The notes: generated from the sequence alone by a model not told the origin. A DNA stretch of 64,000 nt from Bradyrhizobium sp. AZCC 2262 (GCF_036924535.1 NZ_JAZHRT010000001.1:6944001-7008000), one strand, 5' to 3'. Shown: positions 26,474 through 36,241, counted from the stretch's first letter. Translations and numbers: made by a program.

Positions 26474-28624
26474 ATGCGTGACTGTTCGACGAATCGTGCA
26501 GGATTTGACCGCGTGCTGATGGCCGTCGCGGCAACCTTCCTCACGGTCTCTGCGACCTCAGCTCTGGCGGGCCAATCGACCACGCCGCGCGCCAGCGCCG
26601 CCGAGCTCGCGATCGACGCAGCAGTCCCCCGCCCAGAACCCGCCAACGTGCCGCCTCCGACCATCGGCGACTTCAAGATGGACACCACCGCCACGGTGCC
26701 TGACGCAGCCAAGGCTACTGACAAGGCAATCGAAAAACCGGCCGAGCCCAGTCCGGCCGCAAGGGCGGCCGAGCCCAAACCGGCCGATGTCGTGACTGCG
26801 CCCGCCCCTGCGGCTAGCGACGCCGCAACCGCCACGCCTCCCGCCGCGACCGCCACTGCGCCAGCCTCCGAACCCATCAAAGAGCCGGTGAAGGTAAGCA
26901 CCGTCGCTCCGGCCGACCAGCCGGTCGCCGACCGCCTGCGCGACATGCTCGGCGCCAAGTCGCTGCGCTATTTCGACCGCAAGAGCGAGCGCGCTGCCGT
27001 CGAGAAGTTCTACTCGGCGCGCGACTATGCGCCGCAATGGACGCAGGCCGGCAAACTGACCGATGGCGGCAAGGGGGTGATCGCCCGTTTGAAGGATGCC
27101 GCCTCCGAGGGCCTCAACGCGGTCGACTATCCGGTGCCGGATTTTGCCGCCGCCGCTTCGCCGGACCAGCTCGCCGAGGCCGAACTGAAACTGACCGCGA
27201 GCATGCTCGACTATGCGCGACAGGCGCAGAGCGGCCGGATGCACTGGTCGCAGGTCTCCGCCGACATCCAGTATCCCGAGCACCCGACCGATCCGGCGGA
27301 AGTGCTCGCCAACATCTCCACCGCCAAGGACGCGTCCGCAGCGCTCGACGGCTACAACCCGCCGCACAAGCTCTACAAGGAATTGAGAGCCAAGCTTGCC
27401 GAGCTGCGCGGCCAGGGCGACGGACCGATGATCCATATCGCCGAGGGTCCGGCGCTGGCGTACAAGGCTGCCACCAAGAAGCAGGGTGAGGTCGTGCCCG
27501 AAGACCCGCGCGTGCCGCAACTGCGCGCCAAGCTCGGCGTCACCGACCATCCCGACGGCACGCAGTACGACGCCAAGGTCGCCGCCGCCGTACGCAAATT
27601 CCAGGAGAGCGTCGATCTCAACCCGACCGGCGTGCTCGACGACCGCACGGTGAAGGCGATCAACAGCCCGAAGCGCGACCGGCAGATCGACACGGTGCTC
27701 GTCAACATGGAGCGCTGGCGTTGGCTGCCGCGCCAGCTCGGTGCGTCATCGCTTGGCAACGCCTATGTCATCCTCAATGTCCCCGACTTCACGCTCAAGG
27801 TGATGCAGAACGGCGCCCAGGTCTGGAACACCCGCGTGGTGACCGGAAAGCCGGGAAAACACGCCACGCCGATGCTGACGGAAACGATGAAGTTCATCAC
27901 CGTCAACCCGACCTGGAACGTGCCGCCGTCGATTATCTACAACGAGTATCTGCCGGCCCTGCAGCAGGACCCGACCGTGCTGCAGCGGATGGGGCTGAAG
28001 CTCGAGCGTAACCGCGACGGCAGCATCCACATTTCGCAGCCGCCCGGCGAGGCCAATGCGCTCGGCCGCGTCCGCTTCAACTTCCCGAACAAGTTCCTGG
28101 TCTATCAGCACGACACCCCGGACAAGCATCTGTTCGCCAAGGAAGAGCGCGCCTTCAGCCATGGCTGCATGCGGGTACAGAATCCGGACCAATACGCCTC
28201 GACCCTGCTCAACATCACGATGCCGAACGAGCGCTACACGCCGGAAAAAATCCGCAGCATGTACGGCCGCAGCGAGATCGACCTGAAATTCCCGACGCCG
28301 ATCCCGGTCAACATCACCTACCAGACCGCGTTCGTGGACGACGCCGGCAAGCTGCAGATCCGCAAGGACATCTACGGCCGCGACTCCGTGATGATCGGTC
28401 TGCTGAAGAACGGCCGCAGCAAGGACCTGGAGGCGATGGTCGCCCACGCGCAGCCAAGCTATACGCGTCCGTCCGGCTCGAGCCTGCCGGCCGGCGTCAA
28501 CTTCGCCAGCGACAACACCTACTCGTCCGGTCCGTCGTTCTTCGAGCGCCTGTTTGGTGGCCCGTCGACCGCGACGCCGCCGGCCCCGGTCGGCCGCCGG
28601 CCGCAACAGCGGTTCACCAGGTAA
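26474..28624 (+). CDS. L,D-transpeptidase with peptidoglycan-binding domain (YcbB-like)
   Basis: This 716-residue periplasmic enzyme cross-links peptidoglycan between diaminopimelate residues. A signal peptide (about 10-35, VLMAVAATFLTVSATSALA) is followed by an Ala/Pro/Lys-rich linker (to about 150) and a helical scaffold. A peptidoglycan-binding unit (VAAAVRKFQESVDLNPTG, near residue 385) comes next. The YkuD domain (about 430-620) has the catalytic motif FSHGCMRV near 563. The ATG at 26474 is preferred over GTG 26468. It belongs with the following DUF882 peptidase and the preceding regulator in a likely envelope-remodelling group. Confidence 0.93.
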   Translation: MRDCSTNRAGFDRVLMAVAATFLTVSATSALAGQSTTPRASAAELAIDAAVPRPEPANVPPPTIGDFKMDTTATVPDAAKATDKAIEKPAEPSPAARAAEPKPADVVTAPAPAASDAATATPPAATATAPASEPIKEPVKVSTVAPADQPVADRLRDMLGAKSLRYFDRKSERAAVEKFYSARDYAPQWTQAGKLTDGGKGVIARLKDAASEGLNAVDYPVPDFAAAASPDQLAEAELKLTASMLDYARQAQSGRMHWSQVSADIQYPEHPTDPAEVLANISTAKDASAALDGYNPPHKLYKELRAKLAELRGQGDGPMIHIAEGPALAYKAATKKQGEVVPEDPRVPQLRAKLGVTDHPDGTQYDAKVAAAVRKFQESVDLNPTGVLDDRTVKAINSPKRDRQIDTVLVNMERWRWLPRQLGASSLGNAYVILNVPDFTLKVMQNGAQVWNTRVVTGKPGKHATPMLTETMKFITVNPTWNVPPSIIYNEYLPALQQDPTVLQRMGLKLERNRDGSIHISQPPGEANALGRVRFNFPNKFLVYQHDTPDKHLFAKEERAFSHGCMRVQNPDQYASTLLNITMPNERYTPEKIRSMYGRSEIDLKFPTPIPVNITYQTAFVDDAGKLQIRKDIYGRDSVMIGLLKNGRSKDLEAMVAHAQPSYTRPSGSSLPAGVNFASDNTYSSGPSFFERLFGGPSTATPPAPVGRRPQQRFTR

Positions 28625-28667
28625 TCCGGAGCACTACTGCCTTTGGACAAAATTTATCAATGAAATC

Positions 28668-28697
28668 AACAACCTCTCCTTCCCCGAGAGGTTGTTT
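28668..28697 (+). terminator. hairpin after the L,D-transpeptidase
   Basis: AACAACCTCT (28668-28677) pairs exactly with AGAGGTTGTT (28687-28696) around nine bases. The U-tract is weak (GTTGTTTACG). Confidence 0.55.
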
Positions 28698-28700
28698 ACG

Positions 28701-28805
28701 TTAACCATTATCCATGCCGGATCTGGCACCGGGCACTTTTTTGCCACAGTCCACGGGTTAGTTAAGTCTAAGTTGGGGGCGGGATGGTAAACTTCGGTTA
28801 ACCAT
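28701..28805 (+). promoter_or_regulatory. pair of CtrA-type half-sites
   Basis: TTAACCAT, a known CtrA half-site form, occurs at 28701-28708 and 28798-28805, 97 bases apart. Both are ahead of the DUF882 gene. Additional TTAA occurs at 28811-28814 but at ten-base spacing, not seven. Confidence 0.4.
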
Positions 28806-28890
28806 TCCGCGTTAAGAAAGCGTTCACCCTCTTTTGCCGGGGTCTGCAGAAGAACACCGTGAACGCTCGTCGACTGGGTGGGCTTTATTC

Positions 28891-30495
28891 GTGCTGGCTG
28901 GTTTCGCGCGCCAATTCAATCCGCTTGCTTTGCCAAAAGCCGGATACCGGATCGGGCTAACTTCGCTATTGCTGCTGGGCGGAGCGGGCTCGGTGCATGA
29001 TGCGACGGCGCTGAACGAAACCCGCACCCTCTCCTTCCACCACACCCATTCCGACGAAGACCTCACCGTCACCTTCAAGCGCGACGGCCGCTACGACGAA
29101 GAAGCGCTCAAGAAGATCAATCACTTCCTCCGCGACTGGCGCAGCCAGGACTCGACCACGATGGATCGGCATCTGTTCGACATCCTCTGGGAAGTCTACC
29201 GCGACGTCGACGGCAAGAAGCCGATCCAGATCATCTCCGCCTACCGCTCCCCCGCCACCAACGCCATGCTCCGCCGCCGCTCTTCCGGCGTGGCGCGCTT
29301 CAGCCAGCACATGCTCGGCCACGCGATGGACTTCTACATCCCGGACGTGCCGCTGGAGCAGATCCGTGCCGCCGGGCTCCGCCTGCAGCGTGGCGGCGTC
29401 GGCTTCTACCCGACGTCCGGATCGCCCTTCGTCCACCTCGACACTGGCAGCGTCCGTCACTGGCCGCGCATGACCCAGGATCAACTCGCCAGGGTGTTCC
29501 CGGATGGACGTACCGTCCACCTGCCCTCCAATGGCGGTCCGATGAAGGGCTATGAGCTGGCCCGCGCCGACATCGAACGCCGCGGCAATGGCGACGATGC
29601 GGCATCCGTCGGCAAGAAGCCGAGCCTGTTCGCGGCGCTGTTCCGGGGCGGCAAGTCGACGGAAGAGGATGACGAGGGCGCAAGCGCTCCGAACAAGAAC
29701 GAGAAGCCCGCACCGGCCAGCGCGACGACTGCGAAATCCGCCGATCCGGTTCCGACGCCGCGCGCCAAACCGGTAGGCTCGACCATTCAGCTAGCCTCGG
29801 CCGACGCCCAGATCGTGTCGGGGGCCAAAGCCAGGCCCGAGTCCAAGCCTGAAGCGACGCAGGCTTCCGCCGAGCCGAAGCCACAGACGCCGGCCGATAT
29901 CATCAATTCCCGTGGCTTCTGGGACGACATACCGAAGGCGACGAACCAGGCCACCCCGGCTCAGGTCGCAGCGCTGCGCGCACGCCAGGCGCTCGCCGCC
30001 GCCACCGATCCGCAGTCGACCGCCAGCGTCACCGAATCGTTCAACAGGGCGATGGCTTATGCGCCTGCCGCCTCCTCGCCGGTTGATCGCGCCAACGTCG
30101 TCGCCGCCTCCGCGCCGATCCCGCCGCGTCCCGCCCGCCCGACGCGCAATGCCGGTGCCGCGGCGACCGAAATCAACACGGTGGTCGCCAAAGGCGCGCA
30201 GGGTCAGGACAGCGTGGTCGCGACCTCGACCCGTCTCGCCGCGGCCCAGGGCAACAGCATCTGGATGCGCGTCGTAATGCTTGCGCCGAGCGCGAGCAAC
30301 GCGATGTCGACGACCGTGCTCGGTGATACCGAGATGACCCAGATGCGCAGCCACTTCGTCAAGCCGCAAGCCGCGATCGCCATGACCTTCTCGGAAGATC
30401 CGATGATGGGCATGACCTGCGACCGCTTCACGGGATCGGCGACCGCGCAACTGCCGACGCAGTCGTTCGTGATGCGCACCGCCGCGCTGCGCTAA
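28891..30495 (+). CDS. DUF882 / M15-type peptidase with long C-terminal tail
   Basis: This 534-residue exported protein has a hydrophobic N-terminal segment (TSLLLLGGAGSVHDATA near 24-40). Its DUF882/YcbK domain (about 43-210) carries the M15 zinc pattern SQHMLGHAMDFY and HLDTG, so it probably cuts peptidoglycan cross-bridges. The remaining 320 residues are Ala/Pro/Lys-rich and mostly disordered, with a more ordered end (IWMRVVMLAPSASNAM...). GTG 28891 (VLAGFARQ) is preferred because upstream residues lack signal character. It is paired with the L,D-transpeptidase, which makes cross-links this enzyme may trim. Confidence 0.85.
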   Translation: MLAGFARQFNPLALPKAGYRIGLTSLLLLGGAGSVHDATALNETRTLSFHHTHSDEDLTVTFKRDGRYDEEALKKINHFLRDWRSQDSTTMDRHLFDILWEVYRDVDGKKPIQIISAYRSPATNAMLRRRSSGVARFSQHMLGHAMDFYIPDVPLEQIRAAGLRLQRGGVGFYPTSGSPFVHLDTGSVRHWPRMTQDQLARVFPDGRTVHLPSNGGPMKGYELARADIERRGNGDDAASVGKKPSLFAALFRGGKSTEEDDEGASAPNKNEKPAPASATTAKSADPVPTPRAKPVGSTIQLASADAQIVSGAKARPESKPEATQASAEPKPQTPADIINSRGFWDDIPKATNQATPAQVAALRARQALAAATDPQSTASVTESFNRAMAYAPAASSPVDRANVVAASAPIPPRPARPTRNAGAAATEINTVVAKGAQGQDSVVATSTRLAAAQGNSIWMRVVMLAPSASNAMSTTVLGDTEMTQMRSHFVKPQAAIAMTFSEDPMMGMTCDRFTGSATAQLPTQSFVMRTAALR

Positions 30496-30522
30496 GGCTC
30501 ACATCCTCTCCGCACACTCAAT

Positions 30523-30676
30523 GTCGTCCTCGCGAAAGCGAGGACCCATAGCCACGAATGCACGTTGTTGGAGGCCGTTGCGGCCCCAGCATTGTTCAAC
30601 ACAAGCATTTGTGATTATGGGTCCCCGATGTGCAATTGCACATCTGAGATCGCGCTTCGCTTGTCCGGGACGACGG
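30523..30676. repeat. mosaic palindromic repeat
   Basis: The ends are inverted copies: GTCGTCCTCGCGAAAGCGAG with ACCCATA on the left and TATGGGTCCC with GGGACGACG on the right. Inside is the perfect palindrome GATGTGCAATTGCACATC (30627-30644). It lies between two convergent genes and resembles the element at 37571-37683. Confidence 0.65.
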
Positions 30677-30702
30677 GAAGTTGGGCCTGAAGCGCCGACG
30701 CC

Positions 30703-30978
30703 TCACAGCATCCCCAGCGCCTGCATGTAGGTCTCCAAAATGGTTTCCTGCTCGGCGCGCTCATTGGCATCCTGTTTGCGCATGCGCACGATGGTGCGCA
30801 GCACCTTGACGTCGAAACCGTTGCCCTTGGCTTCGGCATAGACGTCACGGATGTCGTCGGAGATCGTCTTCTTTTCTTCTTCCAGACGCTCGATGCGCTC
30901 GATGATGGCCTTGAGCTGGTCTTTGGCGAATTTTGTCGCGGGCTCGTCCTGGACGGCGGCGGCGGCGGAGGTGGCCAT
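30703..30978 (-). CDS. gapR: nucleoid-associated protein GapR (DUF2312)
   Basis: This 91-residue protein matches GapR, which clamps overtwisted DNA ahead of forks and RNA polymerase in alphaproteobacteria. The core [21 protein letters not shown] is a long helix/coiled coil, followed by the conserved [20 protein letters not shown] and YMQALGML end. A ribosome site AGGAGT precedes the ATG by seven bases. It is upstream of an orphan terminator on the opposite strand (31021-31053). Confidence 0.95.
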   Translation of the reverse strand: MATSAAAAVQDEPATKFAKDQLKAIIERIERLEEEKKTISDDIRDVYAEAKGNGFDVKVLRTIVRMRKQDANERAEQETILETYMQALGML

Positions 30979-31020
30979 CGGTTACTCCTGAATGGAACTG
31001 AAGGTGGTGCTGAAAGATCA

Positions 31021-31053
31021 AGCGCCGCACGCGTTACCGCACGGCGCTTTTTT
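31021..31053 (+). terminator. orphan rho-independent terminator upstream of gapR
   Basis: AGCGCCG (31021-31027) pairs with CGGCGCT (31042-31048), followed by six T on the plus strand. No plus-strand gene ends here, so either a short untranslated RNA stops here or it is a palindrome serving the minus-strand DUF1244 gene. Confidence 0.55.
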
Positions 31054-31140
31054 CAGGATTGACCCTCAAGATCGGGACGCCTTGCGTCAAGGCAACATCG
31101 TGCTCATCCACAGCGCGCCCACAGGAGATAGAGAAGCGGT

Positions 31141-31222
31141 CGTTCCGGGGCGATGCGAAGCATCGAACCCGGAATCTCGCGATTCCGGGTCTGGTGCTTA
31201 CGCACCATGCCGGAATGACGAG
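31141..31222. repeat. dispersed palindromic repeat
   Basis: TTCCGGGGCGATGCGAAGCA and GAACCCGGAATCTCGCGATTCCGGGT form inverted arms, ending CCGGAATGACG. The layout matches the element at 33795-33897. Confidence 0.6.
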
Positions 31223-31256
31223 TCCTATTACGCGTCGCTTCGGCGGCGCGGTGGGC

Positions 31257-31559
<303 letters not shown>

Positions 31560-31771
31560 GATCTTGGGTCCTGATCTCGGTCCTGCGTCAGATGGAGCAG
31601 AGCATATTGATATCAGGTGGGAATTGTCACAGATTTTGCCATATCTGCGCGCAAAACTGCGTATCGCACGTGGAGTCCCGGTTTCCCACAGCGCGGGAAA
31701 GGCGTGCCCGGCCGTTGACAGGTCCCGCCGGGTCACGCGAAATCGTCAATGATTTGATATAGCTTCGCTGC

Positions 31772-32353
31772 ATGACCGGAAAAGATTCTCGCCGCTTGCC
31801 CCCCCTCCTCACACGCATGACCGCCGGCCTGATGCCGATGCTCGCGTTGGCGGCGGCCGGCCTGTGGAACAGCCCGGCGGCGGCCGATTTCCGGCTCTGC
31901 AACAACACTTCCAGCCGGGTCGGCATTGCGCTGGGCTACAAGGATGCCGAGGGTTGGACCACCGAAGGCTGGTGGAACGTGTCATCGCGGAGCTGCGAGA
32001 CATTACTGCGCGGAACCCTTGTCGCCCGTTACTATTACATCTATGCGCTCGACTATGACCGCGGCGGCGAATGGTCGGGACAGGCCTTCATGTGTTCGCG
32101 TGACAAGGAATTCACCATCAAGGGTACTGAGAACTGCCTGGCGCGCGGCTACGACCGCACTGGGTTCTTCGAGGTCGACACAGGCGAACAGCGAGCGTGG
32201 ACCGTGCAACTGACCGAAGCCAACGAGCAACCCGCACAGCGCGTGCCGGGAATTCCGGGAACAGTGGGACCGGGCGGCCCCGGCGGGGTTCCGGGCCTGT
32301 CTCCTCCGCCGAGCGGACCGGGTCTGCCGCCAGCCACGGCGCCCAAGCAATGA
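31772..32353 (+). CDS. exported DUF1036 protein
   Basis: This 193-residue protein has a signal peptide (TRMTAGLMPMLALAAAGLWN, cleaved near AAA-DF at about 38). The DUF1036 domain is at about 39-150: DFRLCNNTSSRVGIALGY, EGWTTEGWWNVSSRSCETLL, then YYYIYALD and CLARGYDRTGFFEVD. Four to five cysteines suggest disulfides. A Gly/Pro-rich tail follows. Function is unknown. Its stop overlaps the pyk start (ATGA), so an exported protein is translationally coupled to a glycolytic enzyme. Confidence 0.88.
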   Translation: MTGKDSRRLPPLLTRMTAGLMPMLALAAAGLWNSPAAADFRLCNNTSSRVGIALGYKDAEGWTTEGWWNVSSRSCETLLRGTLVARYYYIYALDYDRGGEWSGQAFMCSRDKEFTIKGTENCLARGYDRTGFFEVDTGEQRAWTVQLTEANEQPAQRVPGIPGTVGPGGPGGVPGLSPPPSGPGLPPATAPKQ

Positions 32354-33786
32354 GACGGCTCCGTCGCATCAAGATTCTCGCAACCCTCGGCCCGGCATCG
32401 TCAGACAGCGCGATGATCCGGAAGCTGTTCGAGGCCGGCGCGGACGTATTCCGCATCAACATGAGCCACACGCCGCACGACAAGATGCGCGAGCTGGTTG
32501 CGACCATCCGCAATGTCGAGAGCAGCTATGGCCGCCCGATCGGCATCCTGGTCGACCTGCAGGGGCCGAAGCTGCGGCTCGGCGCCTTCGCCGAAGGCTC
32601 GACCCAGCTCAAGAACGGCCAGAGCTTTGTGCTCGATTCCGACAAGACGCCCGGCGACAACAACCGCGTGCAGTTACCGCATCCGGAAATCCTCGCCGCC
32701 CTTCGGCCGGGCCATGCGCTGCTGCTCGACGACGGCAAGGTGCGGCTGATCGCCGAGGAGACCTCGCCCGAACGCGCGGTGACGCGCGTGGTGATCGGCG
32801 GCAAGATGTCTGATCGCAAAGGCGTCAGCCTGCCCGACACCGACCTGCCGGTGTCGGCGATGACGCCGAAAGACCGCGCCGATCTGGAAGCGGCACTTGT
32901 AACCGGGGTCGACTGGATCGCGCTTTCCTTCGTGCAGCGCGCCGAGGACGTCAACGAAGCCAAGCGGATGATCCGCGGCCGCGCCGCCGTGATGGCCAAG
33001 ATCGAAAAGCCGCAGGCGATCGACCGCCTCGCTGAAATCATCGACGCCTCCGACGCGCTGATGGTGGCGCGCGGCGATCTCGGCGTTGAGCTGCCGCTGG
33101 AGCGGGTGCCGAGCCTGCAGAAGCAAATGACGCGGATGGCGCGCCGCGCCGGCAAGCCGGTGGTGATCGCGACGCAAATGCTGGAGTCGATGATCCAGGC
33201 GCCGGTGCCGACGCGCGCCGAAGTCTCCGACGTCGCGACCGCCGTCTATGAAGGCGCCGATGCCATCATGCTGTCGGCTGAATCGGCCGCCGGCAAATTC
33301 CCGGTCGAAGCGGTGTCGACCATGAATCGCATCGGTGAGGAAGTGGAGCGCGACCCGACCTATCGCTCGGTGCTGACGGCGCAGCGGCCCGAGCCGGAGA
33401 ATACGGTCGGCGACGCGATTGCCGACGCCGCGCGGCAGATGGCCGAGACGCTGGATCTGTCGGCGATCATCTGCTGGACCTCGTCGGGTTCGACGGCGAT
33501 CCGCGTGGCGCGTGAACGGCCGAAGCCGCCGGTGGTGGCGATCACGCCGAACCTCGTCACCGGGCGCAAATTGTCCGTCGTCTGGGGTGTGCATTGCGTG
33601 GTAGCCGAAGACGCCCACGACCAGGACGACATGGTCGATCGCGCCGGCTCGATTGCGTTCCGCGACGGTTTTGCAAACGCCGGCCAGCGCGTGATCATCG
33701 TCGCCGGCGTGCCGCTCGGCATCCCCGGCACCACCAACATGGTGCGCATCGCCAATGTCGAACCGGACGGCGGGGCGAAAAAGTGA
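32350..33786 (+). CDS. pyk: pyruvate kinase
   Basis: This 478-residue enzyme converts phosphoenolpyruvate and ADP to pyruvate and ATP. The N-terminal barrel begins RRIKILATLGPASSDSAMIR with RINMSH, and the B domain follows. The catalytic lysine-containing MAKIEKPQAIDRL and the PTRAEVSDVATAVYEGADAIMLSAES signature (split here: PTRAEVSDVATA, EGADAIMLSAES) are intact. The C-terminal domain is full length. ATG 32350 overlaps the previous stop by four bases. Confidence 0.97.
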   Translation: MRRLRRIKILATLGPASSDSAMIRKLFEAGADVFRINMSHTPHDKMRELVATIRNVESSYGRPIGILVDLQGPKLRLGAFAEGSTQLKNGQSFVLDSDKTPGDNNRVQLPHPEILAALRPGHALLLDDGKVRLIAEETSPERAVTRVVIGGKMSDRKGVSLPDTDLPVSAMTPKDRADLEAALVTGVDWIALSFVQRAEDVNEAKRMIRGRAAVMAKIEKPQAIDRLAEIIDASDALMVARGDLGVELPLERVPSLQKQMTRMARRAGKPVVIATQMLESMIQAPVPTRAEVSDVATAVYEGADAIMLSAESAAGKFPVEAVSTMNRIGEEVERDPTYRSVLTAQRPEPENTVGDAIADAARQMAETLDLSAIICWTSSGSTAIRVARERPKPPVVAITPNLVTGRKLSVVWGVHCVVAEDAHDQDDMVDRAGSIAFRDGFANAGQRVIIVAGVPLGIPGTTNMVRIANVEPDGGAKK

Positions 33787-33794
33787 CGGGAGAG

Positions 33795-33897
33795 AGTCAT
33801 TCCGGGGCGCGCATGCGCGAACCCGGAATCTCGAGATTCTCCGATGTGCAATTGCACATCGTAGTTCGTCGCTTCGCGCCGCCCCGGAATGACGCGG
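33795..33897. repeat. mosaic palindromic repeat
   Basis: CATTCCGGGGCGCGCATGCG and GCCGCCCCGGAATGACG are inverted ends. The perfect palindrome GATGTGCAATTGCACATC recurs at 33843-33860. It lies between pyk and the OsmC gene. Confidence 0.65.
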
Positions 33898-33903
33898 CAG
33901 TTA

Positions 33904-34329
33904 CTACTGCAGCGTCGCGTCCAGCGTGATCTTCGTATTCAGCACCTTCGACACCGGGCAACCGGCCTTGGCCTTGCCCGCCAGTTCCTCAAACGTCCCC
34001 TTGTCTGCGCCCGGGATCTTTGCGTTCAGCGTCAGATGCACGGACGTGATCGCAAACCCATCGCCCTGCTTTTCCAGCGTGACGTCGGCCTTCGTTTCCA
34101 TGTGTTCGGCGGTGAGTTTGGCTTCGCCCAAAATCAGCGACAGCGCCATGGTGAAGCAGGCGGCGTGCGCCGCGCCGATCAACTCTTCCGGATTGGAGCC
34201 GGGCTTGCCTTCGAAGCGGCTGGCGAAGCCGTAGGGATAATCGTTGAGCGCGCCGCTCTTGGTCGAGATCGCGCCCTTGCCGTCCTTGATGCCGCCCTGC
34301 CATTTGGCGGACCCTGATGTTGTCGTCAT
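33904..34329 (-). CDS. OsmC/Ohr-family peroxiredoxin
   Basis: This 141-residue protein reduces organic hydroperoxides. It has the two catalytic cysteines in AAHAACFTMALSLIL and AGCPVSKVL, plus the conserved Glu in GSNPEELIGAAHAA. The sequence is closer to OsmC than to Ohr, judging by NDYPYGFASRFEGKPG at the N-terminus. ATG 34329 (MTTTSGSAKW) is used. The in-frame extension to 34479 is Cys/Arg-rich and not family-like. It lies beside a TetR regulator on the same strand, which could control it. Confidence 0.92.
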   Translation of the reverse strand: MTTTSGSAKWQGGIKDGKGAISTKSGALNDYPYGFASRFEGKPGSNPEELIGAAHAACFTMALSLILGEAKLTAEHMETKADVTLEKQGDGFAITSVHLTLNAKIPGADKGTFEELAGKAKAGCPVSKVLNTKITLDATLQ

Positions 34330-34414
34330 CGCATGCTCCTGATCACGGTTGGACCGTCGATAAGCCGCAGCGTGGCAAATGGTTGCGACAAAGTCGTGTC
34401 GAGCAGCGGTGAGT

Positions 34415-35089
34415 TCAGGCACCGACCAGCGCCTTGGCCGGCAGCACCGCCTGCACCACGAGGCCGCGGGCGCGGGCATCCATCACACCGACGGCGCGCA
34501 GCGCCAACAACGTGACCGTCTGCACGGCGTCGCGCAGCTTCGCGGAATCATCCAGGTTCTCGGGCGCCAGCGGACCGACCAGCGATTCATGCAGCGCGCC
34601 GAGCAGCGCGGTGGCGGCGAGCGCCGTGTCCTGCGCCGGCAGATGGCCGGCGCGCACCGCGGCATCGATCCTGGCGGCAATCTCGCCGGAGATTTCGCGG
34701 CGGCTGGCAAGCCGCGACACCGAGACGTCGACATCGACAGGTTCGGCCAGAATGCCCCAGGCGAGCTTGCGCTGCGACAGCACATGCACGGCAACGGTGG
34801 TGACGGCGGCGGCGAGCGCCGAGGATGGCCCTGGAGCGGCATCGGCCGCGCGGCGGATCGCCGCCAGTTCGTCGCGCGATACCTCGGCGATCAGTTCGGA
34901 GATGAGTTCGGCCTTGGAGGGGAAGTAGCGGTAGACGGTACCAGCCGCGACATTGGCGCGGACCGCAACCGGGGCGATTTGCACCGCCGCCATGCCGCCC
35001 TCGGCCGCAGCGTCCCGCGCCGCCGCCAAGATGGCGCTACGCCGCGCCGCCAGCCGCTTTACGACCTGATGGGTTCGCCGATAGACCAT
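34415..35089 (-). CDS. TetR-family transcriptional regulator
   Basis: This 224-residue regulator has an N-terminal DNA-binding domain: RRSAILAAARDAAAEGGMAA, then IAPVAVRANVAAGTVYRYFPSK, a typical TetR helix-turn-helix ending in YRYFPSK. The C-terminal ligand domain (about 60-224) is helical and unassigned. It is 85 bases upstream of the OsmC gene in the same direction and may repress it or its own promoter. Confidence 0.92.
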   Translation of the reverse strand: MVYRRTHQVVKRLAARRSAILAAARDAAAEGGMAAVQIAPVAVRANVAAGTVYRYFPSKAELISELIAEVSRDELAAIRRAADAAPGPSSALAAAVTTVAVHVLSQRKLAWGILAEPVDVDVSVSRLASRREISGEIAARIDAAVRAGHLPAQDTALAATALLGALHESLVGPLAPENLDDSAKLRDAVQTVTLLALRAVGVMDARARGLVVQAVLPAKALVGA

Positions 35090-35315
35090 GGCGCGTCTTC
35101 CGTCCCCGGCGCGCCCTCGAGCCCCGTGGAGCCTGCCAGAACGCGCACACCTTCAACGTCTTGAGCGACAAGCGCACTCATCGCTTTGAAGAAGTGAACA
35201 ACTATTCACGCCTGATGACAAGACGGTTTCAAGACTTTCCGAACCGTTAACAGGATCGCAACGCCGATCCACTAGCTTGCCGAAAGGGCAGCCTCCGATT
35301 GTGCGCCCTGCCTGA

Positions 35316-36191
35316 ATGCGGCCATCGCAGGATGCCGTCCGGCTCCGACGAGAACCGAGCTTCTATCCGGAGACCATTCCATTGCGGCGTAAAGTAGCGT
35401 TCCTGCTGGGTGGGGTGCTGATCGGCACGATCGGCTACAAGCTCGTGACACCCGCGACTCCCCACACCGATTTTTCCGCAATGGCGCTGCCAGCGCGAAA
35501 CGAGCGGCCGTGCGGCCCGATATCCGGCAAGACGGCCATCATCGTCGTGCACGGCCAGAGCAACGCGGCGAACTTCGGAAGCGCGCGACACTCAGCGCGT
35601 GAGGTCGTCGACAATTTCGATCCCGCGACCGGCAAATGCTTCGCCGCAGTCGATCCCCTGCTCGGCACCGACGGCATCGGCGGGAGCTTTGCAACGCGTC
35701 TCGGCGACATCCTGATCCAGGCCGGACGCTACGATCGCGTGATTCTCGTCCCCCTCGCCAGGGGTGGGGCATCGCTCGCCTTCCTGAACAACGAGGGTGC
35801 CGAGTTGATCACCAACGGCATCGCGAAGCTGAAGGCGGCGGGGCTGACGCCGACGCATATTCTGTTTCAGCAGGGGGAAACGGATGCGGTATCGACGACG
35901 ACGGCCGAAGAGTATGCTTCGCTGCTGCATCAGCTCGTGAAGCGATTTCGCGCGGCCGGCCTCGATGCGCCCTTCTATCTGTCGCGTAGCGCAAAATGCG
36001 ACTATGTCGGGCCGAACAACATTGCGGCGGTACGCGCCGGTCAACTCTCTGCGGTCGATGAAGCGCTGAACATCCGACCGGGACCCGACACCGACACGAT
36101 CGGAAATGAAGGCCGCAGTCCGGACGGCTGCCACATGAACGAGGCCGGTACGCTTGCAAATGCAGCCCTGTGGGCGGCGTTCATCAAATAG
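35316..36191 (+). CDS. membrane-anchored SASA/SGNH-type esterase
   Basis: This 291-residue protein has an N-terminal hydrophobic segment (about 25-42, RKVAFLLGGVLIGTIGY). A carbohydrate-esterase-like fold follows, with the serine block VVHGQSNAANFG (about 77-88), the FQQGETDA block and a C-terminal DGCHMNEAGT containing Asp and His. This matches sialate O-acetylesterase (SASA)-type enzymes, which remove acetyl groups from sugars. A TTG in frame at 35382 could be the real start. It stands alone on the plus strand. The substrate may be surface glycan, which is inference. Confidence 0.75.
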   Translation: MRPSQDAVRLRREPSFYPETIPLRRKVAFLLGGVLIGTIGYKLVTPATPHTDFSAMALPARNERPCGPISGKTAIIVVHGQSNAANFGSARHSAREVVDNFDPATGKCFAAVDPLLGTDGIGGSFATRLGDILIQAGRYDRVILVPLARGGASLAFLNNEGAELITNGIAKLKAAGLTPTHILFQQGETDAVSTTTAEEYASLLHQLVKRFRAAGLDAPFYLSRSAKCDYVGPNNIAAVRAGQLSAVDEALNIRPGPDTDTIGNEGRSPDGCHMNEAGTLANAALWAAFIK

Positions 36192-36241
36192 CGGTGATTT
36201 AAAGCGCCGGGCGCGATGGCGCCGGCATCGCCTCGTGCCGT

